Source: Acridotheres tristis
Taxonomy: Eukaryota; Chordata; Aves; Passeriformes; Sturnidae
DNA length: 64,000 nucleotides
Assembly: GCA_037013685.1 (NCBI GenBank)
Contig: CM072897.1
Coordinates: 16,228,643-16,292,642 of the forward strand
Direction of reading: 5' to 3'
Shown here: positions 26,182 through 39,200 of the stretch, one piece after another
How positions within the stretch are numbered: the stretch's first letter is position 1
Layout of the letters: every line of letters begins with the position of its first letter
Position numbers and translations under genes: made by a program
The notes under the pieces: generated by a model
Seen by the model: the letters and a program-made list of their open reading frames with translations, nothing else
Told to the model about the DNA's origin: nothing
Database searches by the model: none

Positions 26182-28384
26182 CTGACGGCCACCCCTCCTG
26201 CTGCAGCTGCAGGAAGGATGGAGGGAGGGATGGCTACAGGCTCAGCACCTGGGCCGGCAGGAGGAGGGAGCTCCCAGACACTCAGAGCTGCACTCACTCA
26301 CACCCTCCTTAACAAGTGCTCCAGCCGGCACTGCCACAGCAATCCCAGTGCTGCCTCCCCATAGATAAATAGGTCTTTTACCATGAGTAACCAAAATGGG
26401 AACAACAGAAAAGTAAAATCAGCATGGTAATTTTACACATTCCAATTATTGCAACATCAAATAAATGTAAACCAAGATGTAAACAAAGCCTTTCATCCCT
26501 GACTGGTAATTAGAAAATAATCAGCTTGCTAATGACTTCATATTTCTAATAAACATTCAGATTACAACTGAATTCAGTCACAGATGATCACCCTGCTTTC
26601 ACAAATTAGGGAAAATGGTCACACTACAGATTCAATGTAGCAATATTAAATATCTTCAAACCACTCTCATCTCCAATGGGGGAAAAACAAGTAGCTGCTT
26701 AGGCAGCCACATAAGGATAAATTACTATTGCCATAAACAGCCAATGTTAAGCTGTACTTTGGTTATTTAATACTATTAAATAAGTAATTAATAAAAGAAA
26801 ACAAATATTTTACTTAATAAATATGGTATGATAATTAAGCCTGAGTAGCAACCACATCTCCTCTCAGTTGGAAAATAAATGTTTTAATTACAAACAGTTC
26901 TGCATAAAGAGAGAGAAATCCACTTCGGAAATCTCTACATTTGATCTAAACTACCTTTGTCATTCACAATGAGAGTATCTTTAGTACTGAAGCCAATGGA
27001 TTACCTGAACAAAGAAAACAAAAGAAGCCCATGATATTCAGGAGCTCCACAGGCCATCAGCACACATGGACACCATGATGTTCTGCATCTGCCCTTTTCC
27101 TGCTCTTCCTGTTGTAATCCTGATTCCCCCAATTCCTTAGAGCCCATCTCTTCTAGCTCTGAAGCCTCTTTAACCTGCTCTGATTTTACATAGGATGAGA
27201 ACCAGGGAACTTATTTTTAATGGATGCAGATTATCATCAAGAGGTAATATATGCACCTTTTTTTAACTCTGTATAAAATCTATGCAACTTTAGTTCCTTT
27301 TTGTAATATAGTAACTTCATGGGGACCTCCCCAGTTTTCACCACCAACACAAATCGGATTTGCTAAAACGTTCTGACTTTCAGAAAGAGAGCAAAAGGTT
27401 CTTCTCCCATTTCCTTCACCCTTCCTTACCAAGGCCAAAGCTGATTTTTAAAGGTGTCCTGAGCAATCATCTAAATCAAGGTTCAATTCAAATATATTTT
27501 GAAGCAGCTACATAAGAAAACCAATATCAGATCAGGGTTGAAATGCACAACTAACACAAACTGCTCTTAAAAATATCTTGATGTCAGCTTAGGAAGAGTG
27601 GTGTATTTACATAGCACTGGGTTGTGGATCTGAACAAGCTAAATGTCTTTTAACTGCCCAACTGATTCCAAATATCCAAATAATTTGGGATTGATTGAAA
27701 TTCAATGCTTTTTCACATGATAGAATTTCCCAATCCTGGTAATGAGAATTCAACTATGGTAAATTAGTTCCTTCATAATTTAAATACACAAAGATAACCA
27801 GAGATAAAATCCATTAGGTAGGAAGTATCTGAAGCAAGTTTTGCAAGCATTTTGCTAGATATTATATGCTCCTCTCAAAGCATTTTTCATATATCTACAG
27901 ATCACAGACTATATAGAAAAATCTTCTAAATTATGAGAGATTCAGGAAATCACATACTTTTGCATCTGGAATTCAGTAATTACTTTGCTTCCTTGCTATA
28001 TTAAGTGTATTGAATTATAAAACACCAACTAGTTTTAGGAGAAGTCACACAGAATTTTCTCTTTCTGGTAATGCTTCTAACACTGGTCATTTGGAAATAT
28101 ATAATTTGAATTTACTAGACTGTAAAGTATCACTGCTTTCCAAGAAAAGATACTGGAAAAGTTTCTGGAAGCTCAGTTACAATTTTTGTCTGCATGTCAA
28201 GATACAAAACTGTATTATACTTATCTAAAGATTTTGTGTATTTAAATTATGATTTCACTAGTGTTCTTAAAAGCAAAAGAATTGGGTTACCCTCTGTATA
28301 TTTAAGAAATGAAGACTCCAAATGCGCAAAGAAGAAGAACATTCAGATTTCAGTGGATAGTATATATCACACTGATCCAAATGT
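26182..28384. other. AT-rich non-coding stretch, nothing recognised
   Basis: After the GC-rich patch ends near 26.35 kb the sequence is AT-rich. No repeat family, RNA gene or convincing coding segment is visible. Confidence 0.6.
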
Positions 28385-28715
28385 GCAACAGTGGAAGCCT
28401 CAAGTGTTGAGACAAGGACAGGGGGAAATCACTCACCATTTACCACATGGGCCAAACACACTCACCCTCAGATCTTTGTGTCTGCAGAGCTGTTTCTCTC
28501 AGATATTCTCCCTCCCCATTTGCAATTGCTGTTGTTCAGGGTTTTCCTCTTGGTGGATCTGTTATTCCAGAGGCACAACCATTGTGGCTAATGGGCTCAG
28601 TGCTGGCCAGCAGCAGCTCCAACCTGGAGCCAGCTGGCATTGGCTCTTCAGACACAACTTCTGGCACCTTCTCCCACTACCAAAACCTTGCCCCTCTAAC
28701 CCAAAGCATGAGCAA
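28385..28715. mobile_element. Decayed dispersed repeat, possibly an avian LTR-type element
   Basis: Phrases such as GACAAGGACAGGGGGAAATC at the left and CCACTACCAAAACCTTGCCC at the right resemble, from memory, an interspersed repeat seen many times in bird genomes. The interior is diverged and probably contains deletions. I cannot fix the family, the orientation or the ends. A 203-codon open frame overlaps it (28194-28805) and encodes nothing recognisable. Confidence 0.4.
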
Positions 28716-30760
28716 AATAACATGTACATAATCTTCCAAAAAGACTTTTCAGCAAATACAGTAAAGAATATGCAAAGTTCCCTTTCTGCCACTGGTTCCA
28801 GGTGACAACCTGACCTCAGAACAGTAGCATTATAAAGAATTGTATGTGAGCTCTTTGGCATAATCTACTTGCTGAAAGAGAAGGGGGAGGAAAAAATATT
28901 CACTACCCTCACTGTCTTCTGTAAATGCTCATTTCCCATGAGTTTGGTGAAAGCATGTGCTTAAAGAATCTACACGTGGAATATCAACACAAACAATTCT
29001 ACAGCATAGCTCCACTACACAAATTATTTTTAATATCAGAAGAGAAAGAATAAGCTTTGCTCAGAGAGCAGTGCATCCTCAAAGGCAGTTCAAGGTCATA
29101 TTCATTATATTGTATATACTGTCACATAGTTTCATATTATTTAATATAACAATTCAGTATCTATTTAAGATATTACATGCTCAAAGGCTTTGAAAAGAAC
29201 TCTATCCTCTGAGGTAGCAAAGGGTAAGTAATCCTATTTACAGCCAGACTTCCAAAAGTCTTTACCCGATTTCTGTGTCAGATGACTCAACTAAAGATCT
29301 TCAAGTTTTTCCTCCAGATTTTACACATTTAAGAAAATAGGAAAGACTGTTCCACCTACACACTCTTCTACCCTGTGATCAAACATCCTCATTACATCCA
29401 GGCAATTTTAAATGACACTATAAATAGAAGCAAGATTTATGCTTTCTCAGTACATAAAACACTAGCTGCCACTTAAAGCATATACGTTGGAAATAATTCC
29501 TTTTATTTGTTTGGTCTGAGTCTGCATAAGAGTTATTTTTAAAGGTCTTTGTAGCATAATAAATATTACTCTATTGTAACTTGCACTACACCCATTTCCT
29601 ACAAAAAAAAAAAAAAAAAAGGCAATTTCTCAGTAATGGGAACCCTGTGCATCAGGACACAAGGACACAAAAGAAGTAAGTGGAAAAAGAAAGTGGATTC
29701 CATTATGAGCATCCTAAGATGCTATTGGTCACATCTGAAGTGACCAAAATAATATTAAGAAGTCCATTTTATTTGCCCCCTTAGAGTCAGAGTTCCCATG
29801 GTGAGCAGGAAGTCCACCCCAGTGTGAACCCCTGTGTTTTGGTTATGTCCTGACCCCATCTGTTCCCAGGCCTATGTGCACAGCCAGAAATGATCTCTGA
29901 GAAAGGCACCGTGTCCTGCTCAACAGCAGTGAAGACAAGGGTCACCCTTCTGCCACCCATATTCAGAAGCCTACAACATGCAGAACCATTATGGATTCGT
30001 GGTAATTATGTTTTTTTCTCTATCAATCCCTCAAGAAGTCAGCTTGAATGGAACCTATTAAAACCTTATTAAGAGTCCGAAAATGAGTCAATGAGTAAGG
30101 ACTTCCAAAATTCCCTTTCCACAGAGTTCTGCTCCTTACCATGTCTGTATTCCTCATATGCAGGCTTTGCCTGAACTGTTCACTGCACAGACTTATTCCA
30201 CATTTCTACATCACTGTTTTACATCGTCTTCATTTCTGTCATTCCTTTTCACTGAATCTTAAATCACACTGATTTCTTTTGCCACAAATCATAACAAGGA
30301 CAACAACAAAATCAGATTTCACTGTGAACAGATTTAAATTCATTTTTCAAGGGATGTAGACAAGCAATTCTGGTAGCACCTACTACAAATGCTTGTCAAT
30401 AATTGGAGATGTTAAATAACAGCAAACTATTCTCTTCAAAGTGCTATCAAATAGAGGACAATACTTGTCTTCAGGAGGCCTGAGCCAAACCTGGTTCTGC
30501 ACATCCCTTCGCTCTGTCCCAGGACCTGACAAAACTATTTTTTGCCTGTCCCACCTCCCTGCCCAGCAGGATCCCTTAAGGAACTGAAGGGTGCCCACCA
30601 GATACCACTCAATATCAATATCAAGATCTTTCCTTGGACATAAACATTTCAGAAGTACATGTTCTCCCACGCACATCCCAAAACATTGTTCAGGTACATT
30701 TCAAGGCAACTTTCATTTACTTATGTGAGACAAGAGGTTCCTTTACGACTTTGGTATTAC
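28716..30760. other. AT-rich non-coding stretch
   Basis: Nothing recognised apart from an (A)18 tract at 29603-29620. Confidence 0.6.
29603..29620. repeat. (A)18 homopolymer
   Basis: An uninterrupted run of 18 A with no retroposon body recognised upstream. Confidence 0.95.
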
Positions 30761-30926
30761 AGAATCATTGAAAGGTTTGAGTTAGAAGAGATCTTAAAGA
30801 CCATCCACTTTCAACCCTCCTGCCATGAGCAGGAAAATGGAAACCTGTCCCTGGGTGTGCTTGAACCACTAGTCTGTCAGTTAACAGCCCATGTTTCAAC
30901 ATTCTGTTAACAGTTGCTCTCAAGCC
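30761..30926 (-). mobile_element. tRNA-derived SINE with a CR1-like 3' tail
   Basis: Read on the minus strand, the left part (30926 down to about 30845) follows the tRNA-Asn(GTT) sequence: GGCTGTTAAC across the anticodon loop, then a B-box-like GGTTCAAGCAC (30857-30867), then CACCCAGGGAC matching the acceptor end. The A-box region is diverged. The right part (about 30845 down to 30761) reads like the CR1 3' end, with the CTGCTCATGGCAGGAGGGTT type of sequence and a terminal CAATGATTCT. CR1-mobilised tRNA SINEs are known in passerines (TguSINE1 type). Which tRNA seeded the published family I do not state; this copy reads closest to Asn. Divergence implies an old insertion. It is not a functional tRNA gene: the 5' half does not fold properly and the 3' end runs into CR1 sequence. 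Confidence 0.72.
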
Positions 30927-31990
30927 ATATTGTATTCATTGTGTGCTCTGGCTGGCTAACAATTTAATCAGTAGTAGCCAGTAAATGAGTAATTTTCCAC
31001 CACTGCAACACTCTAGCAATAACTTATAAAAATACCTAAGAAGCTGAAATGCAAAGCAGACTGCCAAGCACATATTTAGGAGTGGGAGTACTCCATAATG
31101 AGATCCTTACTGACTAATACATGCCCATTCAGAAATTGAACAGCTTTCAGAATCACCTTAATTAGAAGGGAAGATGGATTAAAATACAATCTCTCAAATA
31201 AGAATTTCACCTTACTGAGGAAATAAAAATTTTTTTTTCCTCTTTAAAAGCAAGCATTCATTATTGACTTTGGGTAGAATAGTTCATTTTTAGCTGTAAA
31301 TATGAGAACTCCTAGAAGGATCATCTTATTAATTTCTTCCCACACAAAACCAAAATCATAAAAAAATCCTGCTACTTAACAAAGATCTTTAGAAGAAAAC
31401 TGTTGGCCATTGAGTGCATCCAACAATACTGAGCTGAATTTCACAACTCATAAGTCATTGGGATTCCAATATCATGATTGCAGGACTTTTGTCACAAGAA
31501 ACATTACCTGAGAGCCATTCCTTTACCGGTCTACAATAAATGCCTGTGACAAGAAATGCTTTTGGCCTAACAGACACTGTGTGCATGTACATCCTAAAGT
31601 ACCTAATCGGTATTTTTTATTTTTAACAACAACACATTACCTTGGTGCCTGGTCTAAATTTATCTGTACAAATTATAAAAGGCTCTTATAAGACGCTCAC
31701 TCTTACAGGAGTGTGAGAGTAAGAAACCAAAATAGACATTAGGAAAGAAAAAGTGGTAGGTGCTTTCAAGGACAGCAAAGTGGCACATCTATGATGGTGA
31801 GAGACAACTGTAGTGGAAATAATTTGAGAAGAAACACAATACCATCTCTTATTACAGTTCCTCTATAGTTAAGATTCACTTTTCCAATAAATCTCAAGCT
31901 TCCAGTACCTACATTTATAGTGCTTTCCACATGGAGGAACTTCTGTTCTCCACTACCATTATAACACAGCTTCCTAAAGACCATCCAATG

Positions 31991-32038
31991 TGACGTCAAA
32001 CCTGGGGCTTGACGCATGACTGAGTGACACCTGAGTCA
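31991..32038. promoter_or_regulatory. CRE plus AP-1 motif pair
   Basis: A perfect CRE palindrome TGACGTCA lies at 31991-31998 and a perfect AP-1 site TGAGTCA at 32032-32038, with TGACTGAGTGAC between them. Both are bZIP-factor sites. There is no CpG island here, so an enhancer is likelier than a promoter if the sites are used at all. Chance occurrence is possible. Confidence 0.3.
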
Positions 32039-35000
32039 CAGCACCTGTGACCAAGTCCTACAACACAAATCTTCCATGGTAAATGCTCCCAAGCATGCAA
32101 CTGGATTTGCTTCCCCCCTTGATTTAGTTCAGTTGTTGTTTCAGTGACTGCCAGCTGTACAGCAGCTGTCTCCAGACACCATCAGTATCATCACCCTGTC
32201 AGTCTCACCACTACCTCACTCACCAGCTATTATAGCACACAAAATGCTACTGCCTTAACACAGGCTAAGATTACTTTCCAAGAGCTCTGTCAGAAATTTC
32301 TGACTGCAGTCACAGAAGGGAGTAGGAACTTTCCCCTTTACCATCACCCCCCAAAAAGTTACTTTCTCATTTTTAGCAATTGATGCAAACCTGGGGAGAG
32401 TGGAGGGAAGGGGCATCCCTGCTGATCCCTGCAAAATGAGCTGTAAAGGAGATTTGGCATATTCTAATCTTTAGATCATGCCCAGAAGCATTTGGTCTGG
32501 AGCCCAAGGTTTCTATAGCATTTCTGGCTTTGTCTCTGATCTGCTGACTGACCTGGGACAAGTCACCTACGTGATAAGGTCCTTGAAAACACATGTACCC
32601 ATCACAAAATGATGTGAAAACACCTGCAACTGCTCCCCTGGTAGTACCATGTGGTCGATATGTGACACATGGCCTTTCAGTGACAGACTTACTCTTTGGG
32701 TACAAACTAGAAGGCAGTTGCTATCAGTCCCAGACTTAGGAGACAACAGGGTGCTTGGCAGGTGAAGGTGTCAGAGCACAGCTGCAGTGTTGGTCCTTAT
32801 TGATAGCATCCCACACAGCTCAAGCAGAAGTTGGTTGACATTCTTGGTAGAATTTTGTCTTGTGTAGACTCTGACAGAAACGCCTTTGTGGGAAGAAGGA
32901 GACTAAGCAGCTTGTGAGACTTACAACTCAATCATCACCACCCCAACAGGCAGTGCTTCATCAGGCACTTCAACTCATCCTCCCCTGCAACTCCAGCAGA
33001 AAACCCTCTTTGGTGCCATAAAGATATCAGATTTTAGCAAGAGCTCCGCTGGGATTTAGAGTATGTAAGAGTTAGGTAATTTCAGGTCTTTATCAGTAGA
33101 TATTATAACATGATACTGTTGGGACAGAGCATCTCCGTGTAGGAGAAGAAACTGGACAAAGTCCAAGTTTTCAAAGTAACAAAGGAAAGGAAGGTTATAA
33201 ACATAGTTGAAGGAAAGTAAAGGAAGAACAAAAGGAAAAAGGACAACATGAGAGGAGAAGAAACATGTAAGAATGACAGCAAAACTTTTTCTGGGTTTGT
33301 ACTTCCCTGTGAAGAAGCACACAACTGAGACAACGTGGCTGGCTCTGTGACAATTGTGAAAAAATAAGCCAATCTGAGCTGGTTGCTAGCAGTTGGAGCA
33401 CTGCATCTCAAATAAATGACTGTCTGCCCCAGGTATGGCAGCAGAACTTCCTGAACCATTCCTGAGAGATTTGCCAGGATTGCAGCAGCTTTTAGCCATC
33501 AAAGCCAGCAACAAAGTCCTCTTCAATCTCCCATCCCTGTGGTAAAAGGTGACCTTGGAGAAGACTGCCTCTTCTTCATGCTCTCTGCTCCTCACTCCAA
33601 ATCCATCCTTCCTCCTGTCTCAGAGCTAGACATGTTGTCTTATTTAACAGTAGATAAATCCAACGCTTTTACCCAGCACAGTTGCTCAAACTGATCTGTG
33701 TGGGTTGTCACACCTCCAACTGTATCACTGTGTCTAACTCAAAGTGGTATTTTCAGCCTGCTCTGATGTTTGCCAGGAGTCCCAGTTTGGCTTCAGAGCT
33801 CTCGTCTGTCTCTCCTCAGTTGAGCTAAAGGCCTCCTGTGAGGGAACAGCATGTGGAGAACAGTCCATGCCTGTCCCTGCGCCTACTTCCATTTCCAGGC
33901 AGCACATTCACTGAGGCAAGTTTTGTCCCTCAAGTATTGCACCTGTTTCACCTGGTACATTTTATCCCCCAAGAAGAAAAACAAACATATGACACCCACA
34001 AAGAAAGTGTAAATAACAACCATCACCATATTAGTACTGTTGACCCATTCTTCCTTACGAAAAAGAATCTTTTGCTAATTTCCTACTTCCACAGTAAAAG
34101 GAGCCACACAGAATAACCCTTGTCAAGTGCTGCGGAAGAAAGCTTGGAAAAAAAAACCCAAAAAACCAGAAGGAACTGAGGAGGACAAAGGACAAAAAAC
34201 CCCACAAACCCATAAAACTCTTTAAATCCTGAGAGAAAGGACCAGACATTTCAGATCCAAGAAGAAACAGAGCCTGGGGCCTGCTGACCACTTCTGAACA
34301 ACCACACATGGCCAAGGAAGTTTCTTTCAAAGGCCCAACTTCACTAAGAGAAAAGTAGGTGCATGTACAGAACGACAGGCCTAGGTAGGTCAGCGGGCCA
34401 GCACCTCTGCTCCAAGGCTTCCTGTGAAACATTCCCTACTCAAAACTTCCTTCTGTTTTCAGACTGCACTGTGGTTTCCTTTGTAAACACCCATATCATC
34501 ACACATAACAAAGTATGCTATTTTCAAGCAACAGAACAGTATGATTTCCATGGCAATAGCAAGGAATTTGGCAAGGTTGTTTGATAGACTTTGTCTGGTG
34601 AGAACGTTTTTGAGAAAAATAAGACATAATTGATTCTTTCACCACTAATATACTGTACAATTCTCCATATTACCTTTCCTGTTGACATGAACAATCAGGA
34701 CCCTCTTATTTGGAGACCTGCCCCTAAAGAACTTAGTTACTGATGGCAACATGCCAAGGCTGCATTAGAGCTAACCACTGTACCAGTGCAAGTGAATGTC
34801 TGCCTCAAAGAATTTACAATACTACTTGTAAGAAAGAACATTTAGTACTCCAAATGGAGTCAAAGCTCCTTTGGGGATGCCACATAAATTTCTATGAGTT
34901 ACTGCAATTTGTCATGCACTTGTGATTTTAACCTTACACTCCAAATCACCATGGTGCAAGCCAACTTCTACTCCCAACAAGTGATCTCCACACATTACTT

Positions 35001-36180
35001 CACACATCACTACTCACTCTATTACAGAATACCATGCCAACTACACCTGGGGACTGAGATAAATACAGGTCAGATGATTCAGCCATGGCCACCTAGTAGA
35101 TCAGTGACCAAGACAGCAAGAGAAGCCCCAGGTTTCCAGCTCTGCACAGTCCACTCTCAGCAGCCCTGAGCCTCTCAAGGGGAGAAGAGAACCTCACAGG
35201 CAAGATTTAAATCATTTGGATATAACCTGCAAATAACCCATTCTTACACAAAAATTCTATTTTACTCTATTCAGATATCTACTTTTATGAAGATACAGGC
35301 TTGTTCTCCTCTTTTACTTTCTTTAAGCTTCCATGAAGACTTCAGCAGTCTCAGCCTTATGGGACCAGGGATTGGCTTGTGTCCATAGATTTCACACTTG
35401 GTTTCGTGAGCAAAATCTAAACAGGCCTTGATTGCAAAGACCATTGTAAGCAGCTGAGTTGCAGATGGATTTCTGGGGAAGGCAAGAATTTTGAAAACAT
35501 AAAAATCTATCAAAGATTTAGAAACACTTACGAGACTAGAAAAGCAGCTTCCTTTATCACAGTTAATGTTTCAAACCATTTTTCAGCTGGAAGAGCACCC
35601 TTCTAGTGTTAAGAACTAGTATGTTTGTGCCACTCGACTGGTGGAAAATTGTAAAACACATGAAACCTGCAGAGATCTTTTACAGGAAAGAAAAATAAGT
35701 TTCCATATGTAGTGCTCGAGTGGGACAGTTTTTTAGAATTTTATAAAAATAAAGCCTGAAAGAAGGTAATGACATTAGCTACACATTAGTCTCCAAACAT
35801 TTAAAAAACTGCCACGTAAGAGCAAGCATGAGCAGTAACTCAGCAGTTTCATTTCAGAGGAGCTTAAGCAATCACCTCAGGTTCTAGTGCCAAAGCCCCA
35901 TGTCTCAGACCAACTAAACAACAGTTTAAATTCATCAAAAGTAGGCATTACATTTAATGGGATTTCAATTAGTGATGGACCAAAATCCAAGCCCTACAAT
36001 CCTCTCAAAATGTAAACAAGCCTACAAATCCACAATAAGGCCTGTCTCATTTTGAGATCAGAACCAAGTACAACAAACAGAAGAACTGTATCTTGCATAT
36101 TTTTTCCAGGACTGAACAAGTCCCAAGGCCAAAAATCCTTGCAGTTCTTGCAGGCATATCATAGAAATCAGCAGAGGGGG

Positions 36181-36224
36181 AAGAAAGAATAATAAAAAAA
36201 AAAAAAGAAAGAAAAAAAAAAAGA
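36181..36224. repeat. A-rich / GAAA low-complexity tract
   Basis: A run made of A blocks interrupted by single G or T, purine-rich throughout apart from two T. Confidence 0.9.
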
Positions 36225-39200
36225 ACACACGTGTATAAAATTAAATTAAGAAACAACAACAATTATAATGTTGAGCAGTGACAGTCTCTTGGTACAAATA
36301 CAGCAGTCACTGATGGATATCAGTGTCCTATGACCTCAGAGCTCTCGATACTTGAATCAATCATGAGAACACAGAACCATTTTGTTTGTAGCTGGCTTTT
36401 ACATTTGGCCACAAAAGGAGACACGCACATGCAAAATAAAAACCATAAGAGAACTTTTGGATAATGAATATTGTGGGCAGAGAAGTAACAGATGGTAGAA
36501 CAAAACAATCTAATTTAAATAAGACAAAACTTCCTTATGATAGGATAGAAGTGCAGAGGTGTAGAAAAGAATTCAAACGTAGAGGTGTCAAAGTAGGGAC
36601 AGCAGTGGATGGTGCTGCCAGAAGGTGTGACCCAACTCCTTCCAGAACCCTTTTGTGTTACCATAAACATCACAGGCAATGTTCCACTGAGCCAGCAGTC
36701 TAAGCCACAGCTCTTCAAAAATATTTGCATTCAGCAAGCAGTAAGACAATGCACATTATCTGAGTCATGAAAACACCTTGTGAATTTTTAAGCATACACA
36801 GGCTTGTGTATGGAAATAGAAATTTCCCATGGAAATTAATTTATTGCACTAGAGAGAAAATTACTGACTTTTATGTCACAGGCACGTTGTTTTTCTGACT
36901 GTGTGTCCAAAGCTCTTATGAAAAATACCTAACATTGTCTGACAGACACATACTCTCCACCATTTAAGTTATAACCCCATAGCACAGACACTGGATTTTA
37001 GGTGGAAATTATGGGATCTCTGATATTTCTGTGACATGGCATGCTTTACTTTGTTAAATTAAACAACAAACTCATTATATTAACTGAATTCAGCAGGAAC
37101 AGCAGGGGGAATCCTGTTAATTTCATCTTGAACATCAGAGAGCTTCTGAGGGTGCTAAAAGAATACACAGAGAAGGAAATAAAGCAATGGTTTCATAAAG
37201 AGGAAGGAAGCTTCCATTTCCTCTGAAAGCTCGTACTGAATTTAAAATTGCCATGCCTGATTTGATATTAAGTGGCTTAGACATATGGTTACTGTTTGAG
37301 ACAGGATATTGGGTTTGATTTGACCTAGTACAGCCCTTGCTACATTTTTTTTTAGTATAGAGAAATCCTATATAGTGGTTGCCATAAAAAGACACCACTT
37401 CTACCCCTGGTTAGCACCTGGGGAATATCAGCAATGCCATTCTTCCTCCTCCTCTGAATGTGCAAAGTGAGAACTGTCTCCAGCTCAGACAGAAGCTATT
37501 ATATCATCACTCAGCTTTTCTCCTCCATTACCAGCGACAACGTCTTTGGCTTGAAACTCAAAACAAACATTATTCTCAAATTACTTCAACAAGGACTACA
37601 GGAATCTTCACTGGTTTCTCCACTGTATTAATTTGTGTCTTTCTTGACTTCTGTATCGGTAGAGCACCCTGGAGCATCTGACAATCCCTCCTCCACCTCC
37701 TTCTACTTTATTCACCAAGTCAGGAAACCTGCCACTCCCTGAAGGCAGCAGCAGCAAGGGAAACAGCCATACCTTGCATTAGCAAAGCAGATCCAAGAAG
37801 AGACACTGGGAAACAGAGAGTAAACACCCATAATTACTACTTACAAAGGTACTTCCTCTGCTTTACATAGGGAGTAACTGCTGAGCTCTGAACACCTGTG
37901 GGGATCCAAACACTTGCACTTGCACTCCCCAAGTAGAAATAGAGAGTGGTGTGAAAGGGATGGTGTGCCGAGGTGGAAGGATGCTTTGTGATGACAAGTA
38001 CCATTCAACAGCAGCAAAGGGAAGGGTTAAAAAAAGACACATTTCTTGCCCTAACACAGGAGCTCAAGTCAGTGCCACCAATGAAGTTTGTGTCAGCCAC
38101 GGCCACCTGCGTGCTGCCCCCCTGCCAGGAAACAATGCACACCTCTGGAGCTTTATGCTAGGGGTGTAATGTAGATGACCCAAAGACACATTTATAGACC
38201 AGCCAGGATCGCAATTCTGGCAGATTTCTGACAACTGACAGATCCACTCCAAATGATACTCTCAAAATGGTAGTTTAATGAACAAATATGCTTAACTGCA
38301 TAATAAATTGCAGTTATATTATTTGCAACAAACTAACAACAGTAAAAGGGGTTCCATGTAAGTTGGTGATCTGATCAGTTGTCCTTTTGGCATGAAATTC
38401 AAGCTAGCTTTGATAATGAATAATACCAGATGGAAGAAAACCAACTACCTTTGCTAGGTCCTGCATTAACCATTAATCTCCTGAGATATACAGACATGAT
38501 AACTAGTTTGTTTAAATCTTCTGCAATATTCAACATAAGGAATTCAGCTGTGAGTTTTCATAAATTTGCAACCTGTAAGAAAACACTTGGCAGCAGTCAG
38601 TACAGACAGTTCTCAGAAGGGTGAGCTTATGGGCTTCTGGCACATCACTGCAATTAACTCTGAAAAATAGCAATTTTTTTTTTCTCATTAATTGTGGGCA
38701 TCTACTAATTAAGCTGGTGAAAAAAGTATTATTTACACATTTTCTAGTAGCAGAAAGGGAGACAGAGACAGGTTATAAGCCTTTCACAAAGTCATGTAAC
38801 AATCTGGTCGCAGTGCTATTAACAGATGCCTGGATTTCTGAGTCCTTTTATCCCCTGCTCCCTTGGCATAGAATACCATTCCTTTTAGATTCTAATTTTG
38901 AGACATTTTTGAGAATTTGCTGTTGAGTAAAAAAACCAAAAACATATATATATAGGGAAGCAGGATTTTTCTCTGAACTAAAGAAATGGGCCTCACGACA
39001 GTGGCCTCCAGGTACAGTAAAATTTGTTCTTCAAGTCCAGATGCAGATAAAGCTTAAGAAAGGCTGACCAGAATGAAGTGACTCTGGCACATTTTGTACA
39101 GGGAGGTTGAGGGAGGGCAGGGAAAAAAGGTAGGAAGAGGAAAGCAGGGAAGAAGAGCACTGACAGCAGGATAGAAGCAAAACCAGAGGCACGCCCTTAG

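Noticed and set aside
28194..28805. 203-codon plus-strand frame
   Set aside because: It overlaps the decayed repeat, and the peptide has no recognisable family.
30845..30926. A functional tRNA-Asn gene
   Set aside because: The A box and 5' half are diverged, and the 3' end runs into CR1-like sequence. It is the head of a SINE.
35271..35513. Minus-strand frame with PSATQLL and CEIYGHKP, faintly like a sialyltransferase S-motif region, after an acceptor-like CCTTCCCCAG
   Set aside because: Spacing and key residues do not fit any sialylmotif I know, no donor or neighbouring exon was found, and the similarity is within chance.
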